DNA from: Mycolicibacterium brisbanense
Lineage (GTDB): Bacteria > Actinomycetota > Actinomycetes > Mycobacteriales > Mycobacteriaceae
Length of the DNA: 64,000 bases
Direction of reading: 5' to 3'
NCBI RefSeq assembly: GCF_001570425.1
Contig: NZ_BCSX01000039.1
Span: forward strand, 124,001 to 188,000
Numbering within the stretch: position 1 is the stretch's first letter; the number at the start of each line of letters is the position of its first letter. Positions 26,002 to 34,350 of this stretch are shown here, in pieces. The notes beneath the pieces were generated by a model. That model was given only the letters and a program-made list of their open reading frames with translations. It ran no database searches and had not been told where the DNA came from. The position numbers and the translations under genes were made by a program.

Positions 26002-26817
26002 TCAGCCTTTCGCGGTCAGCGGTCTGGCGCGGTTCCAGACCTGGGTGAAAGCGTCTTCGAGGGTGGTCCAGAGCCTTGGCTCATGGTGACGTGACAGAAC
26101 CAGCACAGGGTTGTTGCGCCCGGGTGAGCCGTAGATGTGGAAGTTGACAATCATGGCGTCATCGACCCGAAAGATCGACGTGTAGAGCGCGGTGTCGTGG
26201 GTGCGAATGTCCAGCCCCGGGGTACAAGCGTGAGGGGCGAGCAACTCCACCGACGTGCGGCAGCGGGCGATGACAGCCTCGCCGATCCCTTCCTCCTCAC
26301 CGCGCAAGATCGTGGTCGCAGTGTCGGGATCCCCGACGAGAAACCGCACCGACACACCGCGGGCGGCGGCGGCGAGCAGGGTGTCGAGGAATCCGTCGAG
26401 GGTGTCGAACAGGAACGTGGCCGCGAGCACGAGGATGTCGATGCCGGTGGTGGCGTCGGCGAAATGCTGCTGCCACGTCGTGATCGGCAGCTGAGTACGG
26501 CTGGCATACAGGGTCGCGGTGAATGGCCCACCCGCAGACGCTGTTGTCACTGCACGGGGGGTAGCGGCCGGGTACTGCTTGGGCCACAGGTCATGCGGAG
26601 TGCAGTCGAGCACCTCGCTGGCGCTGCGGGCGTTGTGTTCGCGAATTCTGTAGTCGCTATCGGCCAGCCAGCGTCGCACCGACTTGATATCGACACCCAC
26701 CGCGGTGGCGAACCGCTGCGAGGACAGACCTTTGGCCTGTAGCCGCTGCGCGAGGCGATCGTTGGGAGTGATGGCGGCCTCGGTGCCGTCCTGCTCGTCC
26801 ATCGTGTCAGCGCACAT
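26002..26817 (-). CDS. AICE HTH regulator with PLD-like C-terminal domain
   Basis: The protein is 271 aa from ATG 26817 (MCADTMDEQDG); ATG 26802 is the alternative. The HTH is in RLQAKGLSSQRFATAVGVDIKSVRRWL (residues about 20-47). The C-terminal part (DILVLAATFLFD, SVRFLVGDPDT, IVNFHIYGSPGRNNPVLVL) resembles the phospholipase-D-like fold of proteins often annotated as XRE regulators in AICEs, but no clear HxKxxxxD motif is visible. The longer frame to 26997 reads through a repeated control region and gives His/Arg-rich junk. It is probably the repressor of element transfer. Confidence 0.7.
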   Translation of the reverse strand: MCADTMDEQDGTEAAITPNDRLAQRLQAKGLSSQRFATAVGVDIKSVRRWLADSDYRIREHNARSASEVLDCTPHDLWPKQYPAATPRAVTTASAGGPFTATLYASRTQLPITTWQQHFADATTGIDILVLAATFLFDTLDGFLDTLLAAAARGVSVRFLVGDPDTATTILRGEEEGIGEAVIARCRTSVELLAPHACTPGLDIRTHDTALYTSIFRVDDAMIVNFHIYGSPGRNNPVLVLSRHHEPRLWTTLEDAFTQVWNRARPLTAKG

Positions 26818-26896
26818 CTTCCCGTGTCGTCCGTATCCATCCTTCAGCGCGTGGTGTCTAGTTTGCCATGCGATTGCCGCCACCCTGCGGCGATAG

Positions 26897-26996
26897 TGTC
26901 GGTGTGATGTCCGTGGGTATGTCCGGCCGTGTCCGAAATGCCCGTGGATGTGTCGGAAATGTCGGCACATGTCTCTCGCAACGTCCGTGATGTCCA
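26897..26996. repeat. Helically phased TGTC(C/G)G iterons
   Basis: Hexamers TGTCCG or TGTCGG start at 26897, 26908, 26920, 26930, 26951 and 26960, with weaker copies at 26970 and 26991. Intervals are 11, 12, 10, 21, 9 and 10 bases, so all face one side of the helix. Two copies extend to the 11-mer TGTC(C/G)GAAATG. The array lies in the divergent region between the HTH regulator and the transfer/replication operon. Confidence 0.75.
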
Positions 26997-27011
26997 CGTG
27001 AACTGAATCCA

Positions 27012-27024
27012 GCGCCGGACCGGC
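27012..27024. promoter_or_regulatory. Palindrome upstream of the AICE transfer operon
   Basis: CGCCGGACCGGCG is a perfect 6-bp inverted repeat around one base, 32 bases before the ATG of the Pra-like gene. It could be an operator next to the iterons; binder unknown. Confidence 0.4.
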
Positions 27025-27055
27025 GTCAACATCTCACGAAAGGACTAGTAGGACA

Positions 27056-27400
27056 ATGCGTTTGAGAATCGATACGTCTGGAACTCGTTTTATCGTCACC
27101 CGCGCTCCGGAGCCACGGCTGAACTTCGAAACCGGCGCCCCGAAAGTCGACACCGCCACCGGGATGCCGATGTACGCCACCCAGGTCCTCGCGCTGGATG
27201 ACTCCGGCGGCGAAGTACTCAATGTCACCGTGGCAGGAGACCCCAAAGTTACAGTCACGCAGTCTATTTCGGTGGTTGGTCTGGTGGCCATCCCGTGGGC
27301 CCAAGGTGATCGCAGCGGGGTGGCGTTCCGCGCTGATGCCCTCACCCCCGCCACCGCCAGTGGTGCTGCGCCGAGTGAGCAGACACGCCCGCAGAAGTAA
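27056..27400 (+). CDS. AICE small conserved protein, Pra-like (replication/excision activator candidate)
   Basis: The 114-aa soluble protein starts at ATG 27056 with an AGGAC ribosome site. The pattern (TGMPMYATQVLALDDSGGEVLNVTVAG...GLVAIPWAQGDRSGVAFRADAL) is that of small beta-rich proteins found directly before the FtsK gene in AICEs and annotated as plasmid replication, integration and excision activators. It is the first gene of the rightward operon. The assignment rests on position and general pattern, not on a catalytic motif. Confidence 0.6.
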   Translation: MRLRIDTSGTRFIVTRAPEPRLNFETGAPKVDTATGMPMYATQVLALDDSGGEVLNVTVAGDPKVTVTQSISVVGLVAIPWAQGDRSGVAFRADALTPATASGAAPSEQTRPQK

Positions 27401-27492
27401 CCCCAAGCGGGTGTGGGGTGCGGTGAACCGATCACCGCACCCCGCCACCCCGGGCATTGCTGTTGACCACACGCTCACGGAGGGCATCTCTC

Positions 27493-28938
27493 ATGACATC
27501 GAACAATAAGAACACCACCAACAGTGGATCAGGCGATGACGACTGGTTCGGAGAACTGGTCATGTCGCTGTTCACCGCAGCCGGGTATGTGCTCTGGTGG
27601 GCGGTGCTGTTCCCGGCGATCAACGTGCCCATCATCGCCAGCCTCGTGCTTGCCATCAGCCACGGCCCACGCGTGGGCCTGATCTGCGCGATCGTGTGCA
27701 GTGCCGGGTATGCGGGCTGGGCCTGGCTCCAACCGGGGTCATTTCGCGCCTGGGTGACCGAACCGGTACGGCGGCGCTGGCTCACGTGGTCGCGCTACAC
27801 CCGCACCTGGGAATCGACCTGCACCTTGCACGGCCTGACGGCCACACTCGGCGGCCGCACCCTCACTCCCACCCTGCGCACGGTGACAATCGGTAAAACC
27901 ACCGATGTGCTGGCGGTGCGCATCGTCACCGGCCAGTCCGTGGCAGATTGGCATAAACAGTCCGACGCGCTGGCCGCCGCGTGGCGCGCCGACCGCATCA
28001 GCATCACCGCCACCTCGCCTGGCGAACTGCGCATCACTTTAATGCGGGCAGACGTGCTCGCTGAACCGATCGTCCTGCCCATGCCCGCCCCGGCAACCCC
28101 GGTGGACCTGGCGCTGGTGCGGGTCGGGATCACCGAAACGCGGCATTGGTGGCAAGTGCCGCTGCTCGGTCACCATGTGCTGATCGCCGGGGCAACCGGC
28201 GCAGGTAAAGGCTCAGTGCTGTGGTCGTTGATCGCCGGCATCGCCCCCGCGGTGAAGACCGGACTGGTGCGGTTATGTGTCATCGACCCCAAAGGTGGCA
28301 TGGAACTCGGTGCCGGAGCACCCCTGTTCACCGTGTTCACCCACGACGCCACCGACACCACCCTGGAGCTGCTACGCCAGCTCGTCACGGTGATGCACGC
28401 CCGGGCGAATCGTCTGCGCGGCCACACCCGACTACACACTCCCACGACGTCGGAGCCGTTGTTCGTGGTAGTGATCGATGAAATCGCAGCACTGAGTGCG
28501 TATGTGACCGACCGCAAGGTCCGCACCGAAATCGAACAACTCCTGGGCCTCCTGCTCTCGCAAGGCCGCGCAGTCGGCATCAGCGTCGTCGCCGCGGTGC
28601 AAGACCCCGCCAAAGACACCCTGCCGTTAAGGCAGCTGTTCACGGTGCGGATCGGGTTGCGCCTGACTGAAGCCACCCAAACCACTATGGTCCTGGGACA
28701 GGGAGCACGCGATGCCGGCGCCGAATGTGACCGCATCCCCGACGCGACACCGGGTGTTGGCTACATGATGGTTGACGGCACCGCCTACGCCCAGCGGGTG
28801 CGGGCCTTCCACGTCACCGACCACGACATCACCGCGCTGGCCACTCGGTTCCGCCGACCCCCGAGCCGACCGAACAAGACCCACCAGCCACACAACACCG
28901 ATACCGGGCACACCGTGGGTGAGGGCAGCGGTGAATAG
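27493..28938 (+). CDS. FtsK/SpoIIIE-type conjugal DNA translocase (TraSA-like)
   Basis: The 481-aa protein has two N-terminal membrane helices (residues about 25-75, MSLFTAAGYVLWWAVLFPA and following), a Walker A motif GATGAGKGS (near 237) and a Walker B motif VVVIDEIA (near 332). AICEs transfer double-stranded DNA with one such membrane hexamer in mating hyphae or cells. Its stop lies inside the start of the replication gene (8-base overlap). It is shorter than FtsK itself, as expected for Tra proteins. Confidence 0.9.
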   Translation: MTSNNKNTTNSGSGDDDWFGELVMSLFTAAGYVLWWAVLFPAINVPIIASLVLAISHGPRVGLICAIVCSAGYAGWAWLQPGSFRAWVTEPVRRRWLTWSRYTRTWESTCTLHGLTATLGGRTLTPTLRTVTIGKTTDVLAVRIVTGQSVADWHKQSDALAAAWRADRISITATSPGELRITLMRADVLAEPIVLPMPAPATPVDLALVRVGITETRHWWQVPLLGHHVLIAGATGAGKGSVLWSLIAGIAPAVKTGLVRLCVIDPKGGMELGAGAPLFTVFTHDATDTTLELLRQLVTVMHARANRLRGHTRLHTPTTSEPLFVVVIDEIAALSAYVTDRKVRTEIEQLLGLLLSQGRAVGISVVAAVQDPAKDTLPLRQLFTVRIGLRLTEATQTTMVLGQGARDAGAECDRIPDATPGVGYMMVDGTAYAQRVRAFHVTDHDITALATRFRRPPSRPNKTHQPHNTDTGHTVGEGSGE

Positions 28939-30442
28939 CTCCATGACATCGGCGCAGCTTGCCCTGCCGGGTGTTCCGGATACAGTTGATACCACCCGAG
29001 TGGTCGAGCAGATGGTGCGCCGGGCCGCGTCGATGGGATACCAATCCTGGTGGCGACGAGCAGAATCCGTCGGATTCTGCGCTCACCCCATCCAGCTGAT
29101 CGGTACCGATGAGTACGGGCGTCAGCGGGTGGTGTGGACGCGGTGCAACAACCGTCGCGCCCACATTTGCCCGTCGTGTTCAGATCTCTACGCCCGCGAC
29201 ACCTGGCAACTCGTGCACGCCGGCGCTGCGGGAGGCCACCACGGCATGCCCACCGCGGTGGGCGATCATCCGCAAGTTTTCCTCACCCTGACTGCCCCCA
29301 GCTTCGGGGCCGTCCACACCGCCACGACGTCGGGGGACAAGAAAGCGCAGGTATGCCGAGACCAGCACCGGATCGGCGGCTACCGCCGCTGCCCGCATGG
29401 AAAACAATTGTGGTGCAGCATGTCCCATGATCATGGCGACGAGCGGGTCGGTCAGCCGCTCTGTCCGGAGTGCTACGACTATGCCGGGCATGTCCTGTTC
29501 GCCTGGCATCTTCCCGAACTGTGGCGACGCTTCACCATCACCATGCGGCGCACCCTCCGCAAAGAACTGAAAGCCACCGGTGTGGATCCGGATGCGGTGC
29601 GGGTGAGCTTCATCAAAATCGTCGAACTGCAAGCCCGCGCCATCCCACACATCCACGCCCTGATCCGCCTGGACCCCCAAGACGACCCCGATCAGACCGA
29701 TTGGGAATCACCCATCGGTGCAGTCGAACTCGCCACCATCATCCAACACGCCGCCCGCACCGTCACGCTCACCATCGACGATCCGACCGCTGATACCGAT
29801 GCGCGGACGATGCGTTTCGGCACACAGATCGACACCCAACCCCTCGCCGCATCCGCAAAACCAGTGAAAAGTGCTCCACCAGAACCAGAACCAGAACCAG
29901 GGTCAGGCTCAGGACGGTCCATGTCTGGCCGGCTGGTGGCACGCTATCTCGCCAAGTATGTCACCAAATCCTTGGTAGACCTCGGAATCAGCGCGCGCCG
30001 CCTATCTACGGAAGCCATACCCGACCTGGACGTGTCAGAGCATGTGCGGACCATCCTGACCACCATCAGCGATCTCGCGGACAAAGGACTGTCCGGCATC
30101 GGGCGGTGGTTGCACACCCTCGGATTCCGCGGCCACATCACCAGCAAATCCCGCCGTTATTCCACTACCATGACCGTGCTGCGCGAACAGCGCGCCATTT
30201 GGACGCGTGAAGAACGCTTGAAAAGCACTGCATACCAATACGATCCCAACTGTGACTTCGCCGGTCGCGATGATCTGGTGGCGTGGGAGTTCGAACGTGC
30301 CGGCCTCGGCAGCCTCGGCGATCGCAGTCTCGTCTATTCCGCGGCCCTCCAACGCATCCACTCCCGCCTCATCGGACTGGTAGAAGCACGTCGCCAAGCC
30401 CACAACGAACAATGGGATCCGCTAGGGGCAAGCGATGGCTGA
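28931..30442 (+). CDS. RepSA-like rolling-circle replication initiator
   Basis: The 503-aa protein starts at GTG 28931 (GAGGG site five bases upstream; ATG 28943 is an alternative). It has a cysteine-rich N-terminal zinc-binding part (RAHICPSCSDLYARD; PLCPECYDY), the HUH motif PHIHALIRLD (near residue 240) and a catalytic-Tyr motif RYLAKYVTKSL (near 340). Such proteins nick the AICE origin for replication after excision. A short EPEPEPGSGSG linker lies before the Tyr motif. The C-terminal helical region is typical. Confidence 0.87.
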   Translation: MNSSMTSAQLALPGVPDTVDTTRVVEQMVRRAASMGYQSWWRRAESVGFCAHPIQLIGTDEYGRQRVVWTRCNNRRAHICPSCSDLYARDTWQLVHAGAAGGHHGMPTAVGDHPQVFLTLTAPSFGAVHTATTSGDKKAQVCRDQHRIGGYRRCPHGKQLWCSMSHDHGDERVGQPLCPECYDYAGHVLFAWHLPELWRRFTITMRRTLRKELKATGVDPDAVRVSFIKIVELQARAIPHIHALIRLDPQDDPDQTDWESPIGAVELATIIQHAARTVTLTIDDPTADTDARTMRFGTQIDTQPLAASAKPVKSAPPEPEPEPGSGSGRSMSGRLVARYLAKYVTKSLVDLGISARRLSTEAIPDLDVSEHVRTILTTISDLADKGLSGIGRWLHTLGFRGHITSKSRRYSTTMTVLREQRAIWTREERLKSTAYQYDPNCDFAGRDDLVAWEFERAGLGSLGDRSLVYSAALQRIHSRLIGLVEARRQAHNEQWDPLGASDG

Positions 30443-30635
30443 AAGATGCCCGACTACGACACATGCTCGCTCCGAGTGTGACGTTCGAGTCGATGCTCCG
30501 AACATGTCAGAGGGAGGTGTTGAAATTGACCTGCCGAACCGGTATCGGCTCCCGCGCGAGGCCAACCGCGCGCTGGTAAACGTCATACTGGCTATGCGGG
30601 ACCGGACGCCTAGATCAGGGAGGGGAGTGGCATGA
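30435..30635 (+). CDS. Small ORF between rep and int, excisionase-position protein
   Basis: The 66-aa frame overlaps the rep stop by eight bases and its own stop overlaps the integrase ATG (ATGA), so it is coupled at both ends and probably translated. AICEs carry the excisionase gene xis here. The sequence (VEIDLPNRYRLPREANRALVNVILAMRDR) has no clear winged-helix motif, so the role is a guess from position; serine-integrase systems use unrelated directionality factors. Confidence 0.55.
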   Translation: MAERCPTTTHARSECDVRVDAPNMSEGGVEIDLPNRYRLPREANRALVNVILAMRDRTPRSGRGVA

Positions 30636-32278
30636 GCCTCAGGTTCGCCTTCTATGGCCGAGTGAGTACCGAGGACGCCCAAGATCCGGAGGCGAGCCGC
30701 AGCTGGCAGAAACGTCGTGCCATCGATCTGATCAGTCCGCATGGCGGCGTCCTCGCCGCCGACTACTTCGATATAGGCCAGAGCCGGTCGCTTCCCTGGA
30801 AACGCAGGCCGGAGGCTTCACGTCTGCTCGCAGATGTCACTTCTCGTGGCCGTGGCTTCGATGCCGTCGTGATCGGGGAACCTGCTCGCGCGTTCTACGG
30901 ACCGCAATTTGCGCTCACCTTCCCGGTGCTCACGCACTACGGGGTCGGCCTATGGGTGCCTGAAGTTGGCGGAGCGGTTGATCCCGGATCCGAGGCACAC
31001 GACCTCGTGATGACGCTCTTTGGCGGAATGAGCAAGGGAGAACGTGCGCGAATCCAGATGCGCGTGCGTACCGCGATGTCGGCACTCGCGCAGGACACAA
31101 CCAGATACCTCGGCGGTCGCCCACCGTACGGTTATCAACTCGTCGATGCCGGCCCGCACCCAAACCCCGCCAAGGCAAGTCTTGGGCAGCGTCTTCACCG
31201 CCTGGAGCCTGACCCCGAGACCGCCCCGACCGTCGAGCGGATCTATCGCATGTATGCCGATGGTGCTGGCTTGCGCTTCATCGCACAGCAGCTCACCGAC
31301 GATGGAGTGCCATCACCGAGCCAATACGACCCGGCACGGAACCGGCATCGTGACCCACGTGGATGGTCCCATTCGGCGATCCGCGCCATTCTCGACAACC
31401 CTGCGTACCGCGGTATCCGTGTCTGGGGCAAGCAGGAGAAGTATGAGGTCCTTTTGAACCCCGATGATGTCGCCGCGGGATATGAGACTCGCATGCGGTG
31501 GCGCGATCGGGCCGACTGGATCGCACCCGATCGACGCACGCACGAAGAGCTGATCCCTGATGAGCTGGCGCAGGCTGTTCGTCTCCGGATGCAGGCGCGG
31601 CGTGGTCCCGGTCGCGTGTGCAGCAGAGAATCGACAGTGCCGTATGCGCTGCGTGGGCTGCTGTTCTGCGCCGCATGTGGACGGCGAATGCAGGGCGCCG
31701 CCCGGCCGGGGAAGCAAACAACGCGGATCCTCTACCGTTGTGAGTTCGGCAAGTCACGTTCTGTACCTGTGGACCTGAGTGATCATCCGCGCACCGTCTA
31801 TCTCCGCGAAGACGCAGTGACAGCGCGACTCGACGAATGGATCGCCACTCTGGCCGATCCAGAAGACCTCGCACGCGGGCAAGACGTGGACCCGGCGGCC
31901 GGACCTGGCTACGCCGCCTTGCAGCGCCAGCTGAGCGAGGCGAATGCCAAAGTGGCTGCCTTGATCACCGCCGTGGAGTCTGGCGTGGCCGTTGAGGATC
32001 TAACTGCTGCGTTGCGTCAACGTACCGCCGAGCGCGACGAGCTGAGGGCACGCGTTGAGCGAGTGGAGCGGCCCCGCGCCATGTGTGCCGCCGAGATCAG
32101 TGAGTTAGTTAAGGAGTTAGGCGGACTGTCGGTCATCCTCGGCGCGGCAACCGGAGCTGAGCGCGCCGAGGTGTACGCAAGCTTGGGCCTGCGTCTCGAC
32201 TACGACCCGCATCTTCGGCGAGTCACGGCGACTGCCGACCTGAGTCGTGTCGCCGGATGTGTCCGAGGGGGGACTTGA
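30632..32278 (+). CDS. int: Large serine recombinase (AICE integrase)
   Basis: The 548-aa protein has the resolvase catalytic domain with YGRVSTED (Ser12) and SKGERARIQMRVRTAM (near residue 132), a recombinase domain (residues about 155-300, PPYGYQLV, GWSHSAIRAILDNPAYRG), a zinc ribbon CAACGRRM near 350 and a coiled coil near 440-480. It integrates and excises the element at attP/attB. The last six codons lie within the tRNA-Leu gene on the other strand, so the chromosomal side of the junction supplies the C-terminus. Confidence 0.92.
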   Translation: MSLRFAFYGRVSTEDAQDPEASRSWQKRRAIDLISPHGGVLAADYFDIGQSRSLPWKRRPEASRLLADVTSRGRGFDAVVIGEPARAFYGPQFALTFPVLTHYGVGLWVPEVGGAVDPGSEAHDLVMTLFGGMSKGERARIQMRVRTAMSALAQDTTRYLGGRPPYGYQLVDAGPHPNPAKASLGQRLHRLEPDPETAPTVERIYRMYADGAGLRFIAQQLTDDGVPSPSQYDPARNRHRDPRGWSHSAIRAILDNPAYRGIRVWGKQEKYEVLLNPDDVAAGYETRMRWRDRADWIAPDRRTHEELIPDELAQAVRLRMQARRGPGRVCSRESTVPYALRGLLFCAACGRRMQGAARPGKQTTRILYRCEFGKSRSVPVDLSDHPRTVYLREDAVTARLDEWIATLADPEDLARGQDVDPAAGPGYAALQRQLSEANAKVAALITAVESGVAVEDLTAALRQRTAERDELRARVERVERPRAMCAAEISELVKELGGLSVILGAATGAERAEVYASLGLRLDYDPHLRRVTATADLSRVAGCVRGGT

Positions 32279-32345
32279 ACCCCCACGCCCGTTAATAGGG
32301 CACTAGCACCTCAAGCTAGCGCGTCTGCCATTCCGCCACTCGGAC
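32261..32345 (-). tRNA. tRNA-Leu(GAG)
   Basis: On the minus strand a complete 85-nt class II tRNA: acceptor GTCCGAG/CTCGGAC, D-arm TGGCGGAATGGCAGACGC, anticodon arm CTAGC-TTGAGGT-GCTAG (anticodon GAG), a long variable arm and T-loop TTCAAGT. CCA is not encoded. In M. tuberculosis a leucine tRNA also lies beside Rv2141c. The 3' end faces the AICE and marks its insertion point. Confidence 0.95.
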
Positions 32346-32462
32346 TTGCCAACCTCAGTGGTTGGGCGCCTAAGGCTAACGGATTGAGGGCCCAGGACCC
32401 AAACCAGGTCGGTGCAAGCCGCCGTGTCGGCCCACCGCGCGACGGTGCCTGCAGTGGTACGA

Positions 32463-33806
32463 ATGGTGACTGTGACTGACCCCGTGGGCAGCGCTGACGA
32501 AGTGGTCGACATCGTCAGCGCTCTGATCAGGTTCGATACCTCCAATACCGGCGACCCCGCCACGACCAAAGGCGAGGCCGACTGTGCCGAATGGGTCGCT
32601 GACCGGCTTCGCGAGGTCGGCTACACCACCGAGTACGTCGAAGCCGGCGCGCCAGGCCGGGGCAACGTGTTCGCGCGGCTGCCCGGCGCCGACCCACAGC
32701 GCGGGGCGCTGATGATCCACGGGCACCTCGACGTGGTGCCGGCCGAGCCTGCGGACTGGAGCGTGCACCCGTTCTCCGGTGCGATCAAAGACGGCTATGT
32801 CTGGGGCCGGGGCGCGGTCGACATGAAAGACATGGTCGGGATGATGATCGCGGTGGCCCGGCACTTCAAGCGGGCGGGCATCGTGCCGCCGCGCGATCTG
32901 GTGTTCGCATTCGTCTCCGATGAGGAGCACGGCGGCACCTACGGGGCGAACTGGCTGGTGGACAACCGGCCCGACTTGTTCGCCGGAGTCACCGAGGCGA
33001 TCGGCGAGGTCGGTGGATTCTCGTTGACCGTCCCGCGCAAGAACGGCGGTGAGCGGCGGCTCTACCTCATCGAAACAGCCGAGAAGGGGCTGTCCTGGAT
33101 GCGGTTGACGGCGCGGGGCCGGGCTGGGCACGGGTCGATGGTGCATGACGACAACGCCGTGACGGCGATCGCCGGTGCGGTCGACCGGCTGGGCCGGCAC
33201 CGCTTCCCGTTGGTCCTCAATGAGGCGGTGGAGCAGTTCCTGGCCGCGGTCTCGGAGGAGACGGGCTACGAGTTCGACGTCAACTCCCCGGACCTGGATG
33301 TGGCGATCGAGAAGCTCGGCGGGGTGGCGCGCATCGTGTCGGCCACGCTGCGTGACACGGCCAACCCGACCATGCTGAAAGCCGGCTACAAGGCCAACGT
33401 CATTCCGGCCACGGCCGAGGCCGTCGTGGACTGCCGTGTACTGCCGGGCCGCAAGGCGGCGTTCGAGCGGGAGATCGACGAGCTCATCGGGCCGAACGTC
33501 ACGCGCAGCTGGGAGCGTGACCTGCCGTCGTACCAAACCACCTTCGACGGCGATCTGGTGGACGCGATGAATGCCGCGCTGCTGGCGGTGGATCCCGACG
33601 CGCGCATCGTGCCGTACATGCTCTCCGGCGGCACGGACGCGAAATCGTTCCAGCGGTTGGGTATTCGCTGCTTCGGCTTCGCCCCACTGAAGCTGCCGCC
33701 GGAGTTGGACTTCGCTGCGCTGTTCCACGGGGTGGACGAGCGGGTACCCGTCGACGCATTACAGTTCGGCGCGAAGGTCCTCGAACATTTCTTGACGCAC
33801 TGCTGA
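32463..33806 (+). CDS. M20-family peptidase/dipeptidase (Rv2141c-like)
   Basis: The 447-aa metallohydrolase has the M20 metal ligands in order: HGHLDVVP (near residue 82), GRGAVDMKDM (near 115), DEEHGG (near 150), and a late His in PLKLPPELDFAALFHGVDE. A dimerisation insert is present. It cleaves dipeptides or N-acyl amino acids in the cytoplasm; the exact substrate is unknown. Starts at 32463 (ATG), 32466 or 32472 (GTG) are hard to separate since no ribosome site is clear. It leads directly into the PEBP gene. Confidence 0.88.
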   Translation: MVTVTDPVGSADEVVDIVSALIRFDTSNTGDPATTKGEADCAEWVADRLREVGYTTEYVEAGAPGRGNVFARLPGADPQRGALMIHGHLDVVPAEPADWSVHPFSGAIKDGYVWGRGAVDMKDMVGMMIAVARHFKRAGIVPPRDLVFAFVSDEEHGGTYGANWLVDNRPDLFAGVTEAIGEVGGFSLTVPRKNGGERRLYLIETAEKGLSWMRLTARGRAGHGSMVHDDNAVTAIAGAVDRLGRHRFPLVLNEAVEQFLAAVSEETGYEFDVNSPDLDVAIEKLGGVARIVSATLRDTANPTMLKAGYKANVIPATAEAVVDCRVLPGRKAAFEREIDELIGPNVTRSWERDLPSYQTTFDGDLVDAMNAALLAVDPDARIVPYMLSGGTDAKSFQRLGIRCFGFAPLKLPPELDFAALFHGVDERVPVDALQFGAKVLEHFLTHC

Positions 33807-33815
33807 AAGGGCATC

Positions 33816-34340
33816 ATGAGCAATTCCCCGTACGACAACCTGCCACAGCTTCCGACCTTCACGCTGACCTCGGAGTCGGTGACCGACGGGCAGCCGCTGG
33901 GCAACGACCAGGTCAGCGGCATCATGGGCGCGGGTGGTTCCGATGTGTCGCCGCAGCTGAGCTGGTCGGGATTCCCGGCCGAGACCAAGAGCTTCGCCGT
34001 CACCATGTACGACCCCGATGCCCCGACCGGATCGGGTTTCTGGCACTGGGCAGTGGCCGATCTGCCCGCTTCCGTCACCGAACTGCCCGCAGGTGCGGGG
34101 GACGGCAGCGAATTGCCCGGTGGCGCAGTCACGCTGGCCAACGACGCCGGCCTCAAGCGCTTCATCGGTGCCGCCCCGCCGGCCGGACACGGCCCCCACC
34201 GCTACTACATCGCCGTGCACGCGCTGCCCGTCGAGTCGCTCGAACTGCCCGACGGTGCCACGCCGGCCTACCTCGGCTTCAACCTGTTCAGCCAGGCCAT
34301 CGCTCGCGCCGTCATCCACGGCAACTACGAGCAGAAGTAG
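33816..34340 (+). CDS. YbhB/YbcL (PEBP) family protein, Rv2140c-like
   Basis: The 174-aa protein has the PEBP ligand-site motifs SPQLSWSGFPAETKSFAVTMYDPDAP (residues about 46-72), FWHWAVADLP (near 76) and GPHRYYIAVHAL (near 128). Members bind anionic phospholipid-like ligands. It has no signal peptide. It is nine bases after the dipeptidase, in the same order as in M. tuberculosis, and ends before a long hairpin. Confidence 0.93.
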   Translation: MSNSPYDNLPQLPTFTLTSESVTDGQPLGNDQVSGIMGAGGSDVSPQLSWSGFPAETKSFAVTMYDPDAPTGSGFWHWAVADLPASVTELPAGAGDGSELPGGAVTLANDAGLKRFIGAAPPAGHGPHRYYIAVHALPVESLELPDGATPAYLGFNLFSQAIARAVIHGNYEQK

Positions 34341-34350
34341 CCCCAGCGCA

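Larger units (their letters stand above)
24983..32278 (+). mobile_element. Actinomycete integrative and conjugative element (AICE, pSAM2 type)
   Basis: The module order is HD protein, NUDIX protein, HTH regulator, Pra-like protein, FtsK-type translocase, HUH replication initiator, small ORF and serine integrase. This is the set used by pSAM2-like AICEs, which excise, replicate by rolling circle and transfer as double-stranded DNA with a single FtsK-like protein. The right end abuts tRNA-Leu. The left end is undetermined; it may lie further left and include the CBASS and AbiE genes as cargo. Confidence 0.75.

Noticed and set aside
26818..26997. 60-codon N-terminal extension of the AICE regulator
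   Set aside because: It is His/Arg-rich, encoded by the TGTCSG repeat array, and lies before a normal ATG; treated as non-coding control DNA.
32376..33728. 450-codon minus-strand frame across the M20 peptidase gene
   Set aside because: Antisense shadow with His/Arg-rich translation; the plus-strand peptidase has all metal ligands.
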